Assembly (NCBI GenBank): GCA_965200375.1
Contig: OZ241353.1
Location: 186,001-250,000 of the forward strand
Direction of reading: 5' to 3'
Source: VXYL01 sp965200375
GTDB lineage: Bacteria > Pseudomonadota > Gammaproteobacteria > Pseudomonadales > Azotimanducaceae
DNA: 64,000 nt
The position numbers were made by a program, and so were the translations under genes. Below the pieces are notes generated by a model that searched no databases, was not told where the DNA came from, and saw nothing but the letters and a program-made list of their open reading frames with translations. Below are positions 42,263 to 50,961 of the stretch, piece after piece. Position 1 is the first letter of the stretch; every line of letters begins with the position of its first letter.

Positions 42263-44728
42263 TCAGGCGTTCTGCTCGAGGCCCGGTATGGCGACCCGCA
42301 CGGCCTCTTCCAGCCGATCCACCAGCGTCACCTGCATCTCCTCGCGCACCGGCGCCGGCAGCTTGGCGAGTTCCGCCTCGTTGTCCCGGGGCAGGATCAC
42401 GTGGCGGATGCCGGTGCGGTGCGCGGCGAGCACCTTCTCGCGAATGCCGCCGACCGGCAGCACCAGCCCCGTGAGGGTGAGTTCGCCGGTCAGTGCGACG
42501 TCGTCGCGCACGCTCTTGTTGCTGTAGAGCGAGGCCAGGGCGGTCGCCATCGTGATGCCTGCCGACGGACCGTCCTTGGGCACGGCGCCGGCCGGCACAT
42601 GCACGTGGATGCCGTTGTCTTCGATGGTGGCGCGGTCGATGTTGAGCTCCTCCGCCACCGACCATATGTAGGAACGCGCCGCCTGGATGGACTCCTGCAT
42701 CACCTGGCCGAGATGGCCGGTGGTGATGGTCTTGTCGTCCTTGTGCGTCAGCGTCGCTTCCACGTACAGCACGTCGCCGCCGGTCTCGGTGTAGGCGAGG
42801 CCGGGGGCGACGCCGGGGGCCATGTTCTCCCGCTGCCGGTCGCTCTTGAACTTCTCCGGGCCGAGCAGCTGCGACAGGTCGTCCACGGTGATCTGCCCCG
42901 GAGCATCTCCCGCCTTGGGCCCGGCCTCCACGATGTGCCGGGCGCGCTTGGAAGCGACCCGGCCGATCACCCGGTCCAGCTCCCTCACCCCGGCCTCGCG
43001 GGTGTGGCGGCGGGTCATCGACGACAGGGCCTCGTCGGTGAACACCAGCTGGCCTTCCTTGAGCCCCGCGTTCTCGCGCTGTCGGGGAATCAGGTAGCGG
43101 CGGGCGATCTCCAGCTTCTCCTGCTCGCTGTACCCAGAAAGATCAAGCACTTCCATGCGATCCAGCAGCGGCCGCGGGATGCCGCCGATGTCGTTGGCGG
43201 TGGTGATGAAGAACACCTTCGAGAGATCGAAGGGCAGGTTCAGGTAGTTGTCCCGGAAGTCCTTGTTCTGGGCGGGGTCCAGGATCTCCATCAGCGCCGC
43301 GGCCGGATCCCCGCGGAAGTCCCGCCCGAGCTTGTCCACCTCGTCGAGCATGAGCAGCGGGTTCTTCACCCCGGCGCGGCGCACCGCCTGCAGCACGCGA
43401 CCCGGCATGGCGCCGATGTAGGTGCGGCGGTGGCCGCGCAGTTCGGATTCGTCGTGCATGCCGCCGAGGCTCATGCGTTCGAACTTGCGCCCCATGGCCC
43501 GGGCGATGGATTGGCCGAGGGACGTCTTGCCGACCCCCGGCGGGCCCACGAAGCACAGGATGGACGCCTTGGCCTCGGGGTTCAGCTGCAGCACGGCGAG
43601 GGCTTCGAGGATGCGCTCCTTGATGTCGCCGAGGCCGTAGTGGTCTTCGTCGAGCACGGTCTGGGCGTGGTCGAGGTCGAGCGTGTCCTCGGTGACGACG
43701 TTCCACGGCAGTTCCGCCACCAGTTCCAGATAGCCCCGCGCCACCTGGTAGTCCGCGGCGTGGGCGGACATTCGGGAAAGCCGCTTGAGCTCCCGATCCA
43801 CCTCCTTGCGCACGTCGTCGCCGAGCTTGAGGCCGCGCAGCTGCTCGCGCAGTTCGGCCACGTCCTCGTCGTCGCCCTGTTCGCCGAGCGCCTCCTCGAT
43901 GACGCGCTTCTGGTGCCGCAGCAGGTGCTCGCGCTGGCTCTGCTCCACTTCCTCGCGGGCCTGGGACTGCAAGTCCCGCTGCATCTCGACGACGGCGATC
44001 TCCTGGCGCAGCAGGGCGTGGATGGCCGTCAGGAACGGTTGCACATCCTCGATCTCCAGCACCTTCTGCTTCTCGGCCTGCTCGGCATTGCGCAGCAGAT
44101 CCACCAAGCGGTACATCTGCGTGATGGGGTTGTCGATGCCGCCCACCATCTGCTGGAAGATCTGTTCCGGGTTCTGGGACATGATCTGGGCGACGCGGCG
44201 CGCAATGTCCAAGTTCTCGCGCATCAGCGCCGTGGCCTTGGCGCGTTCCTCGCTGTCCTTCGGCACCGCTGGCGTGGGCAGCACTTCGACTTCCGCTTCG
44301 AGGTAGCGCAGCTCTTCCTTGGCGGCCTTCGGGGCGGCTCGCTCCTTGGAGCGCCTAGGCGCCTTGGCGCTTTTCGACGCCTTGGGCTTGGCTTCCGCCG
44401 GTTCTTCGGATTCGGGCGCCTCGAGCGCGACTTCGGAGACGCTGCGGACGCGGACCCGCTGCTCGCCACGGACGATGACCTGGGCGCCGCCCTCCCGCTG
44501 GTCCACCCGGGTGACCGTGGAGAGGGTGCCGATCTCGTACAGGCCGTCCTGGTCCGGATGCTCCTCGTCCGGCTGCCGCTGCAGCACGGTGAGGATCTCC
44601 CGTTCGCCGTCGATGGCCGCCTTCACTGCCGCCAGCGAGGCCGGGCGGCCGACGATGAGCGCCTGGATCAGCTCCGGAAAGACCGTGACGTCCTTCAGCG
44701 GCAGGAGCGGGAGCTTGTGGGTGGTCAA
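42263..44728 (-). CDS. lon: ATP-dependent protease La (Lon)
   Basis: 821 residues. The N-terminal LON substrate-binding domain starts LPLLPLKDVTVFPELIQALIVGR. The AAA+ domain follows with Walker A GPPGVGKTSLGQSIA and sensor/Walker B LLMLDEVDKLG. The protease domain ends with the Ser in PKDGPSAGITMATAL and the Lys in LPVGGIREKVLAAHR, the Lon Ser-Lys dyad. At ~residues 100-150 a Lys/Ala/Glu-rich insert (AEAKPKASKSAKAPRRSK) interrupts the N-terminal domain. Lon degrades misfolded and regulatory proteins, including many antitoxins, which is relevant given the TA genes nearby. No heat-shock promoter was found with proper spacing. Confidence 0.95.
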   Translation of the reverse strand: MTTHKLPLLPLKDVTVFPELIQALIVGRPASLAAVKAAIDGEREILTVLQRQPDEEHPDQDGLYEIGTLSTVTRVDQREGGAQVIVRGEQRVRVRSVSEVALEAPESEEPAEAKPKASKSAKAPRRSKERAAPKAAKEELRYLEAEVEVLPTPAVPKDSEERAKATALMRENLDIARRVAQIMSQNPEQIFQQMVGGIDNPITQMYRLVDLLRNAEQAEKQKVLEIEDVQPFLTAIHALLRQEIAVVEMQRDLQSQAREEVEQSQREHLLRHQKRVIEEALGEQGDDEDVAELREQLRGLKLGDDVRKEVDRELKRLSRMSAHAADYQVARGYLELVAELPWNVVTEDTLDLDHAQTVLDEDHYGLGDIKERILEALAVLQLNPEAKASILCFVGPPGVGKTSLGQSIARAMGRKFERMSLGGMHDESELRGHRRTYIGAMPGRVLQAVRRAGVKNPLLMLDEVDKLGRDFRGDPAAALMEILDPAQNKDFRDNYLNLPFDLSKVFFITTANDIGGIPRPLLDRMEVLDLSGYSEQEKLEIARRYLIPRQRENAGLKEGQLVFTDEALSSMTRRHTREAGVRELDRVIGRVASKRARHIVEAGPKAGDAPGQITVDDLSQLLGPEKFKSDRQRENMAPGVAPGLAYTETGGDVLYVEATLTHKDDKTITTGHLGQVMQESIQAARSYIWSVAEELNIDRATIEDNGIHVHVPAGAVPKDGPSAGITMATALASLYSNKSVRDDVALTGELTLTGLVLPVGGIREKVLAAHRTGIRHVILPRDNEAELAKLPAPVREEMQVTLVDRLEEAVRVAIPGLEQNA

Positions 44729-45107
44729 GGTGGGCCTCCTCGTCCGTTGCGCTGGCAGGTCGCCGGAGTGCCGTCCCGTGCGGGTAGCGCCTGATTGGCT
44801 CGGTCGATCGGCGGCACGGCTACCGTGCGTCGGTCGCCGCTGGCGACGACCGTGGGGGCAATTTGCGGCCCGCTACGATGATTTCAACCCGCTCGCGAAA
44901 GCAAGCGCCAGCCCGCGTGTCGGGAAGCGAACGGGCGCCCCGGGCACCTCCTGGGAGCCCAGGAGGCGGGCCGCGGCGCCGGACCACGTCCGCAAGCCAG
45001 CCGCGGCCGAGCCGCCCCGCCGGCGGTGCCGGAAATTCGCTGTTCGGGACCCGGACGGGACGCCCCTGCGTTGCGTGCTTGCGTCGGCGGCAGCGTCCCT
45101 CTTCGCC
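44729..45107. other. Intergenic upstream of lon; nothing recognised
   Basis: About 380 bases between the lon start and the stop of the RRM gene, both on the minus strand. It should hold the lon promoter and any RRM terminator. No convincing hexamers, hairpin or coding frame seen. Confidence 0.45.
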
Positions 45108-45389
45108 CTAGCGCCAGTTGCGGCCACCCCCGCCGCCACCGCGATCCGGGCGCGGCCGGGCCTCGCTGACGCGCAAGGTGCGGCCGCTCAGCTGCGAGGA
45201 GTTCAGGGCCTCGATGGCTTCCCGCGCCTCGGCATCGTTCGGCATCTCGACGAAGCCGAAGCCCTTGGAACGCCCCGTTTCGCGGTCCATGACGACATTG
45301 GCATCCACAACATTGCCGTGTTCCGCGAACAGCTCGTGGAGGTCCTCCGAGCTGGTGGAGTAGGGCATGTTCCCAACGTAGATCTTCAA
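45108..45389 (-). CDS. RRM-domain RNA-binding protein
   Basis: 93 residues forming one RNA-recognition motif: RNP2 is KIYVGNMPY (residues 2-10) and RNP1 SKGFGFVEM (~41-49). The Gly/Arg tail (RPDRGGGGGGRNWR) adds nonspecific RNA binding. This is the small cyanobacterial/proteobacterial type often induced by cold. The start codon is TTG (45389) after AGGAG, a rare start that can limit translation. The ~190 nt upstream form a possible structured leader with a hairpin at 45447-45475. Confidence 0.88.
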   Translation of the reverse strand: MKIYVGNMPYSTSSEDLHELFAEHGNVVDANVVMDRETGRSKGFGFVEMPNDAEAREAIEALNSSQLSGRTLRVSEARPRPDRGGGGGGRNWR

Positions 45390-45446
45390 ATTGCTCTCCT
45401 GGCGAGGACGCCACAGTCGTCTCGCGTTGCGAATCCAAGTGCGTCG

Positions 45447-45475
45447 GAACCGGGCAGCCGCCCTGCCCCGACACG
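45447..45475 (-). ncRNA. Possible structured leader upstream of the RRM gene
   Basis: Minus-strand sequence can pair GTCGG with CCGAC and GGCAG with CTGCC in a nested stem about 60 nt before the TTG start. Small RRM proteins may control their own or other leaders. The hairpin is seen; the function is inference. Confidence 0.3.
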
Positions 45476-45600
45476 TTCAGGGGCGCACCATACGCCGTTG
45501 CAGCGGTCCCTGCCATCGTTTTTCTCCGCCTCGACTGTGAGACATTGGCCATGCGGCGGGCGCGGCGCGGTGGCCAAGAGCCCGGATGGAAGGAGCAGCA

Positions 45601-46272
45601 GTGGCAGAACCCGTGGACGTTCTCTGGCGGCAGCTGGCCGCCATGGCGGAGCTCCAGGCCGAGCACAACCGCCTTGTGCATCCGGCTTGGCAGCGCCAGG
45701 GGCATCCCTACTACCGCGCGGTGTGGGTGGAGTGCGCCGAACTGCTCGACCACTTCGGCTGGAAGTGGTGGAAGCGGCAGGTCCCGGCCCTGGGGCAGGC
45801 GAAACTGGAGGTGGTGGACATCTGGCACTTCGGGCTCTCCGAGCACATCCGCGCCGGAGAGGTCGATCGCGCCCTGGCGGCGCGCCTGCTGGCGTCGTGG
45901 CGGGCTGCCCCGGCGGACGGCTTCCCGGCCGCGGTCGAGGCGCTGGCGAGCGCCAGCCTCGCCACCCGGCGCTTCGACGTGGCCGCCTTCGCCGCCGTCA
46001 TGCGGGCCCTGCCCCTCGGCTTCGACGAGCTGTACCGCATCTACATCGGCAAGAACGTCCTCAACGCCTTCCGCCAGCGCCACGGCTATCGAACGGGCGC
46101 CTACCGCAAGGTGTGGCAGGGCCGGGAGGACAACGCCCACCTGGTGGAGCTGGCAGCGGCGCTGGATGCCGACGCGCCGGACTACGCCGCCCGGTTGGCC
46201 GCCGCCCTGGCCGAACGCTACGCGGCTGCGGTGCCTGGCGGGGCGTCTCCGTCCAGCGGCTCGCCGCCGTGA
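45601..46272 (+). CDS. Dimeric-type dUTP diphosphatase (all-alpha NTP-PPase)
   Basis: ~223 residues, all-helical. It has VWVECAELLDHFGWKWWKRQ followed by LEVVDIWHFGLSEHI, which matches the E-x-x-E...E-x-x-D magnesium site of the all-alpha dUTPase family, and YIGKNVLNAFRQRHGY in the C-terminal part. It hydrolyses dUTP to dUMP. GTG 45601 is the better start: AGGAG lies 5 nt upstream, whereas the ATG at 45586 would include that SD. The stop overlaps the next start (TGATG). Confidence 0.85.
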   Translation: MAEPVDVLWRQLAAMAELQAEHNRLVHPAWQRQGHPYYRAVWVECAELLDHFGWKWWKRQVPALGQAKLEVVDIWHFGLSEHIRAGEVDRALAARLLASWRAAPADGFPAAVEALASASLATRRFDVAAFAAVMRALPLGFDELYRIYIGKNVLNAFRQRHGYRTGAYRKVWQGREDNAHLVELAAALDADAPDYAARLAAALAERYAAAVPGGASPSSGSPP

Positions 46273-46778
46273 TGCGGGCAACCGCCATGGGCCGCCTTGC
46301 CGCGGCGTGGGGAGCGCTTGGCCTGCTGGCCCTGCTCGGCTACGCGATCTGGCGGATCGGCAGCGTGGCGCTGGCCGGCTTGGAACACCCGTGGCGCACC
46401 GAACACATCGCGCTGGCCGCCGCCAACGTGGTGTTCATGGCCTGGTCGGAAGGCTACCGAGGCTTCCAGAAGAGCTTCTCGCCGCGATGCGCGGCACGCA
46501 CCAAGTGCCTGCTGAAGCAGCCGACGGCGCTGCGGACCCTGCTGGCGCCGCTGTTCGTGATGGGCTACTTCGCAGCGCCGAAGCGCCGGCTGGCGACCGT
46601 CTACGGCCTCACCATCGGCATCGTCGCCGCGGTGCTGGCGATCCACGCGCTGCCGCAGCCCTGGCGAGCCGCGCTGGACCTGGGCGTCGTGGTCGGCCTG
46701 CTCTGGGGCGTGGCCAGCTACCTGCTGGCCCTCGCCGCGGCCTTCGATCTGGGCAAGTCGGTTCCAATACCGAAGTGA
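46272..46778 (+). CDS. Small multi-spanning membrane protein, unknown
   Basis: A 168-residue inner-membrane protein with four hydrophobic segments (starting LAAAWGALGLLALLGYAIWRIG), a cytoplasmic-looking basic stretch FQKSFSPRCAARTKCLL after the second, and a short charged tail. It belongs to a recurring uncharacterised family often found near proteobacterial housekeeping genes; I do not know its role. Its ATG overlaps the dUTPase stop (TGATG), implying translational coupling. Confidence 0.65.
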   Translation: MRATAMGRLAAAWGALGLLALLGYAIWRIGSVALAGLEHPWRTEHIALAAANVVFMAWSEGYRGFQKSFSPRCAARTKCLLKQPTALRTLLAPLFVMGYFAAPKRRLATVYGLTIGIVAAVLAIHALPQPWRAALDLGVVVGLLWGVASYLLALAAAFDLGKSVPIPK

Positions 46779-47096
46779 GCCTGGACGTAAGGGCGATCCG
46801 CCGTTGCCTGGGCCGAGTCGGGAAACTGGCGCTCCTGCTTCGCCGCCCCTCGACGCCCAAGCGGTGGGCGCAGGACAGGCGCAGCGATCTTCGCCTGGCG
46901 ATCCGGGACGCGTTTCCACGGTCTTTCCACGGACGCGATCCCCTTCGCTTCAAGAGCGGCGGTGGGAACGCGCGGTTCGACGGCTGGCCGCGTCGTGCCG
47001 CCGCCGCAGCTCCTCCCTCTACTCCCCCGCCGGGCGAAGGCGGGCCAAGTCGGATGCACCGCCGCCCATTACGCCTGCGACGACGCCCGATGCGCC
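46779..47096. other. Convergent intergenic; nothing recognised
   Basis: About 318 bases between convergent genes. No coding frame is supported. It may hold terminators, but no hairpin with a T-run is visible. Confidence 0.45.
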
Positions 47097-49199
47097 TCAT
47101 CGCAGGTTCTCGTCGATGCCATACGCCGGCAGTTCCTTCCGAAGCGCCGGATCCATGGCGATCGCCTTGCGGAAGTCCGCGAGCGCTCTGTCGCGCTCGC
47201 CGAGTTCGAGCAGCGAACCGCCGCGGTAGAAGTACGCCATCGGATCGTTGGCGTCAAGGGAGAGGGACGCGTCGAAATCCGCCACCGCCTTCTCGTCTTC
47301 GTCGAGCGCCGCGAAGCAGATGCCGCGCCCGAACAACGCAGCCGCATAGCGCGGGCTTCGCCGCAAGACCTCGCTGAAGTCCTCTGCGGCGTCGCCGTAC
47401 CTTCCCAGCTCGCTGCGAGCCCAGCCCCGGCTGTAGTATGCAATCGTCAGCTCGGGATTCAGCCGAATGGCTTGGTTCAGGTCCTTCAATGCGCGTTTGG
47501 CGTTGCCGCTCAAGCGCAGCGACATGCCCCGAAACAGCAGAGCCTCGTCGTGGTCCGGCTGCAACTTCACCGCCTTGCTGAAGTCGTCTATGGCGGCGGC
47601 GTATTCGTCCGCCCCGAAGGAACATCGCCCGCGCTTGTAGTAGGCGTCGGCGTGCTTCGGGTTCGCAGCCAAGGCGGTGTCGAGACTCTCCCTCGCCTGT
47701 TCCAGCTCCTCCATCTCCAGCAAGGCGCTGCCGCGCTCGTAGTGGGCGTCGTACTGGGCGGCGAGGTCCGGCCTTGCCTCGATGGCCTGGGCCAGCGCAT
47801 CCGCCGCCGCTTCGTAGCTCTCCAGTTCGATCAGCGACAAGCCGAGGCCGTAGAAGGCGTACGGATGGGCCTCATCCAACAGGATCGCCTCCATGAAATC
47901 CTCGCGGGCCTGCTCGTGCTCGCCGAGCCGCTGCCGCGAGACGCCACGGCTGAAGTGGGCATTGGCCGTTGGCGCAAGCCGAATCGCCTCGCCCAATACC
48001 GCCACGGCCTGCCGATCGTCGCCGAGACGGTGCAGCGAGACGCCACGAATGAAGTGGCTCTCGGCATGGTCAGGATTCAGACGCGCAGCGCTCTCGAGAT
48101 CATCGACCGCGCGCGCATGCTCCCCCAGCCGGTGCAGGCTGAGCCCGCGCGCGAAGTAGCCGTCCGCGTCTTCCGAGTTCAGTTCGACGTATGCATCGAA
48201 GTCCCGCAGCGCACTGCGATGGTCGCCAAGCCGCTGCCGCGCAGCGCCGCGGTTGAAGAGTGCCGGGGCATGGTCGGGATCGGCGTCGACTGCCGCGCCG
48301 AAATCGTCGATGGCCGCCCTGTACTCGGCGCGTTTCATGTAGGCGTTGCCGCGCTCGTAGCGCAGCGAGACGTCCGCCGGATTCAGACGGATGGCTTCCG
48401 TGAAGTCAGCCACGGCTCGCTCCGATTCGTCCATTGCCGTCAAGGCGATGGCGCGGTAGCGGAACGTCCGGGCGGCGCCTTGCAGGCGAATGGCGGCGTC
48501 GAAATCCGCAATCGCCTTGGCGTGCTCGCCGCGCAAGTGCAGCGACACGCCGCGTTGAACAAGGGCATCCGCAGCATTCGGTTGCAGACGAAGCGCCTCG
48601 TCGAAGTCCGCCAGTGCGCGTTCGTGCCGGTCCGGCAGGGCCTGTAGCGCTACGCCCCTGTTGTAGTACGCATCGGCGTTGTCGGGCTGCAGGCGCAGGG
48701 CCGCCGAAAAGTCCTCGATCGCGGAGCGCACTTCCTCGCCTTCGCCGACCTGCGCGAAGCTGCCGGCCATGCGCAGGTCGGCACCGAGCGGCTTGGCGCG
48801 GATGCTCTCGCCGCTCCCGCCCTCTGCCGCTGCGGCTTCCGCGTGGCCGGCCAGTTCGAGCAGGTACGCGCCGCGGTTGTTGTAGGCGCGGGCCAGATGC
48901 GGCGCATCGGCCTGGGCTTCTTCCCGTGCCTCGATCTCGGCGGTCCATCGGCGCACGCGCTGCGCCGGCTCGGTCTCAAGGTGGTCGGGAACCAAGCCGC
49001 CTCCCGGCAAGGGGTTCCGATCCGGGCCGGGCATGGTCGTTCCTCCTGGCTCTTGATCGCGCAAACGCGCTTCTTCCGCCAACGGCGGCGGGGGGTCGGC
49101 CGCATTGTAGTGCGGCCGGACGCTCCCGACGTCTCCGCAGCCGCCGAGGAGGACGCCGATGGCCAGCGCCCGGGATACGAGCGGGGTCATGGTCGACAT
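47097..49199 (-). CDS. TPR-repeat lipoprotein
   Basis: 700 residues. Residues 1-22 form a lipoprotein signal (SRALAIGVLLGGC, lipobox LGGC). A Pro-rich linker follows, and from ~residue 160 there are about 16 consecutive TPR units (pattern A..DF..A..L.P..A.AYYNRG). It should be anchored in the outer or inner membrane with a long protein-binding superhelix. It follows the Rhs/immunity scrap by 5 nt on the same strand, so it may be cotranscribed with the Rhs locus and act as an adaptor, but that is inference. Start ATG 49199, with an alternative ATG at 49190. Confidence 0.85.
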   Translation of the reverse strand: MSTMTPLVSRALAIGVLLGGCGDVGSVRPHYNAADPPPPLAEEARLRDQEPGGTTMPGPDRNPLPGGGLVPDHLETEPAQRVRRWTAEIEAREEAQADAPHLARAYNNRGAYLLELAGHAEAAAAEGGSGESIRAKPLGADLRMAGSFAQVGEGEEVRSAIEDFSAALRLQPDNADAYYNRGVALQALPDRHERALADFDEALRLQPNAADALVQRGVSLHLRGEHAKAIADFDAAIRLQGAARTFRYRAIALTAMDESERAVADFTEAIRLNPADVSLRYERGNAYMKRAEYRAAIDDFGAAVDADPDHAPALFNRGAARQRLGDHRSALRDFDAYVELNSEDADGYFARGLSLHRLGEHARAVDDLESAARLNPDHAESHFIRGVSLHRLGDDRQAVAVLGEAIRLAPTANAHFSRGVSRQRLGEHEQAREDFMEAILLDEAHPYAFYGLGLSLIELESYEAAADALAQAIEARPDLAAQYDAHYERGSALLEMEELEQARESLDTALAANPKHADAYYKRGRCSFGADEYAAAIDDFSKAVKLQPDHDEALLFRGMSLRLSGNAKRALKDLNQAIRLNPELTIAYYSRGWARSELGRYGDAAEDFSEVLRRSPRYAAALFGRGICFAALDEDEKAVADFDASLSLDANDPMAYFYRGGSLLELGERDRALADFRKAIAMDPALRKELPAYGIDENLR

Positions 49200-49204
49200 T
49201 TCCG

Positions 49205-50023
49205 TCAGCGCCAAGGACGCAGGATATCGTGCAGCTCTGCGAAGGTCTTGACTCCCTTGGCGACTAGGCGGCGCACCTCGTGGACACCGAACACGCCCGG
49301 CAGTCGGGCGCAGAGGTCGTCCATGTCATCCACCCGTTCCTGCCAGTCTTCGGGATGGTCGTGGAACCGGAACAGGTGCTGTCCACCGCCGAGGTCGACG
49401 TGCTCCGCCGCCAGCCGCGCCGCGTGGGGCAGGTCCAGCCGGAACTGCCGGTAGGTCGCGATGCCGGACTGCCGATCGACCACGCGGGTGGCGGCGAAGC
49501 CGAAGAAGCCCCAGCTGCGCCGGCCGTCGTACGGGCGGCCGAAGTAGGCGTAGTCCAGGCGGCGCATGCCGCCGGCGCCGTCGTCGCGCCACAGCGTCGC
49601 CACCACCGGCTTGATCGTCCCGTCCGCCTCCGCCGGGTGCGGGCGGACGTCCGCCGGCGCCGCGAACGCCCCGAACGGCCTCTCGTCGAACAGGAACGGA
49701 TGCGCCCCGCCGGCGCGCAGCGTCCCGTAGCCGAACGCCGTCGCAGCGCCGAGGGGGTCCGCCACGCCGCTCAGGCAGGTCTTGTAGACGCCCGGGTGGT
49801 CCGTGTCGATCCAGTCGAAGTCCATCGCCGCCAGGCACTCGCGGGCCTCCCCCCGCTCGTCCCAGGCGCACAGCTGCAGCCTGTCCAGCCGCCGCCAGCC
49901 GTCGGCGGTGGTCCCGCTCAGCAGCCGGTACTCGCGCACCGGCTTCCCCGCCAGCCGGGCCTCCACGGTGTGCAGCAGCAGGCGCTGGGGCCGCGGCTCC
50001 TGGGTGGACGACTGCTCGCTCAC
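49205..50023 (-). pseudogene. Chimeric scrap: Rhs/SpvB-core segment joined to immunity-gene 3' end
   Basis: 272 codons in one open frame. Residues 1-~210 match the giant Rhs protein (DFDWIDTDHPGVYKTCLSG..., region 59200-59830) at very high identity. After LAAEH it switches in frame to the C-terminal 60 residues of the immunity family (VDLGGGQHLFRFHDHPEDW). It starts at GTG 50023 without a good SD. The two halves come from genes that lie next to each other in the locus, so a deletion between a Rhs core and an immunity gene made it. It could still be expressed but is unlikely to be a working toxin. Confidence 0.85.
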
Positions 50024-50147
50024 CGCGGGCGACCGTGAGCAAAGCGTACGGATGAGGCACTACCGAAGATCCCGAGTCGTGTCTCGGACCGGCGGATGTC
50101 GCCGACGGTCATTGGGACGCCACAAGCCAGCCTGCTTGGATGCCCGG

Positions 50148-50882
50148 TCACGGCCAAGGATCGAGGAGAGCGTGCAGCTCGGCGAAGGTCTTGACTCCTT
50201 TGGCGACAAGCCGACGCACCTCGTGGACATCGAACACGCCCGGCAGTCGGGCGCAGAGGTCGTCCATCGCGTCGGTTCGCTTCCGCCAGTCTTCGGGATG
50301 GTCGTGGAAACGAAACAGATGCTGTCCGCCGCCGAGGTCGACGCGCTCGAGAGCCGCCTGCGACACTTCCGCCAGCGGAACGCCGTGTCGCTCCGCCAGC
50401 GCCTCCGGCAGCAGCGTCAGCCAGTACAGCCCCGGCACGTACTTGGAAATGTCACGACCCTCGAATCCCTCGGAGGTCCCCTCCTTGCCACCGTCAACCT
50501 CTGCGAAGATCCAGTTTCGATGCTGGAGTTCCTCCCATGTGCAGGCGTAGCCGAACAGAATCCCGATTGCCGCCATCCTTTCCATGAACATCCGCACGAG
50601 ATTCGGCGGAGTCTCCTTGAAGTGGCAGCTGCAGATAATGGGCAGGTCGCTTCTCCGCATTGGTGCCGAGATACTGTAGAAGACGCCACTGCCCCGAAGG
50701 AGCGGCCCGCCCTTGAGAGATGCCAGGTACTGCTCGATGTCGTCAATAGCCTGGCCGACTTCGTCTTCCCCTTGGCTGTGTCGCGTGGCGCGCAGACTGT
50801 CTGGCAGTTCACATAGTCCGCGGACCAGCGTACGCAAGGAACTCAGACCAGATTCGAGGTTCAGTCTAGCGTGAATTTCCAT
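50148..50882 (-). CDS. Candidate Rhs immunity protein (DUF3396-like), copy 3
   Basis: 244 residues, AT-richer than the Rhs genes. A mixed alpha/beta protein with DISKYVPGLYWLTLLPEALA near residue 140 and GGQHLFRFHDHPEDWRKR near 190, features like those of the type VI immunity/DUF3396 family. ATG 50882 has AAGGAGG upstream. It lies directly downstream of the orphan Rhs toxin tip (50962), the normal immunity position. It is nearly identical in the last ~100 residues to copy 1 (54479) and diverges more towards the N-terminus. Immunity function is inferred from position. Confidence 0.6.
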   Translation of the reverse strand: MEIHARLNLESGLSSLRTLVRGLCELPDSLRATRHSQGEDEVGQAIDDIEQYLASLKGGPLLRGSGVFYSISAPMRRSDLPIICSCHFKETPPNLVRMFMERMAAIGILFGYACTWEELQHRNWIFAEVDGGKEGTSEGFEGRDISKYVPGLYWLTLLPEALAERHGVPLAEVSQAALERVDLGGGQHLFRFHDHPEDWRKRTDAMDDLCARLPGVFDVHEVRRLVAKGVKTFAELHALLDPWP

Positions 50883-50961
50883 TGGAAACCTCCTTCAAGG
50901 ATATGGGGAAGAGCTCCGTACGCATAGCAGACCACAGAGCAAGCTGGCTAGCACCGGGGTG

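Noticed and set aside
44820..44890. Possible heat-shock promoter for lon (GTTGAAA and CCCCCA on the minus strand)
   Set aside because: The spacer is about 23 nt, too long for a sigma-32 promoter.
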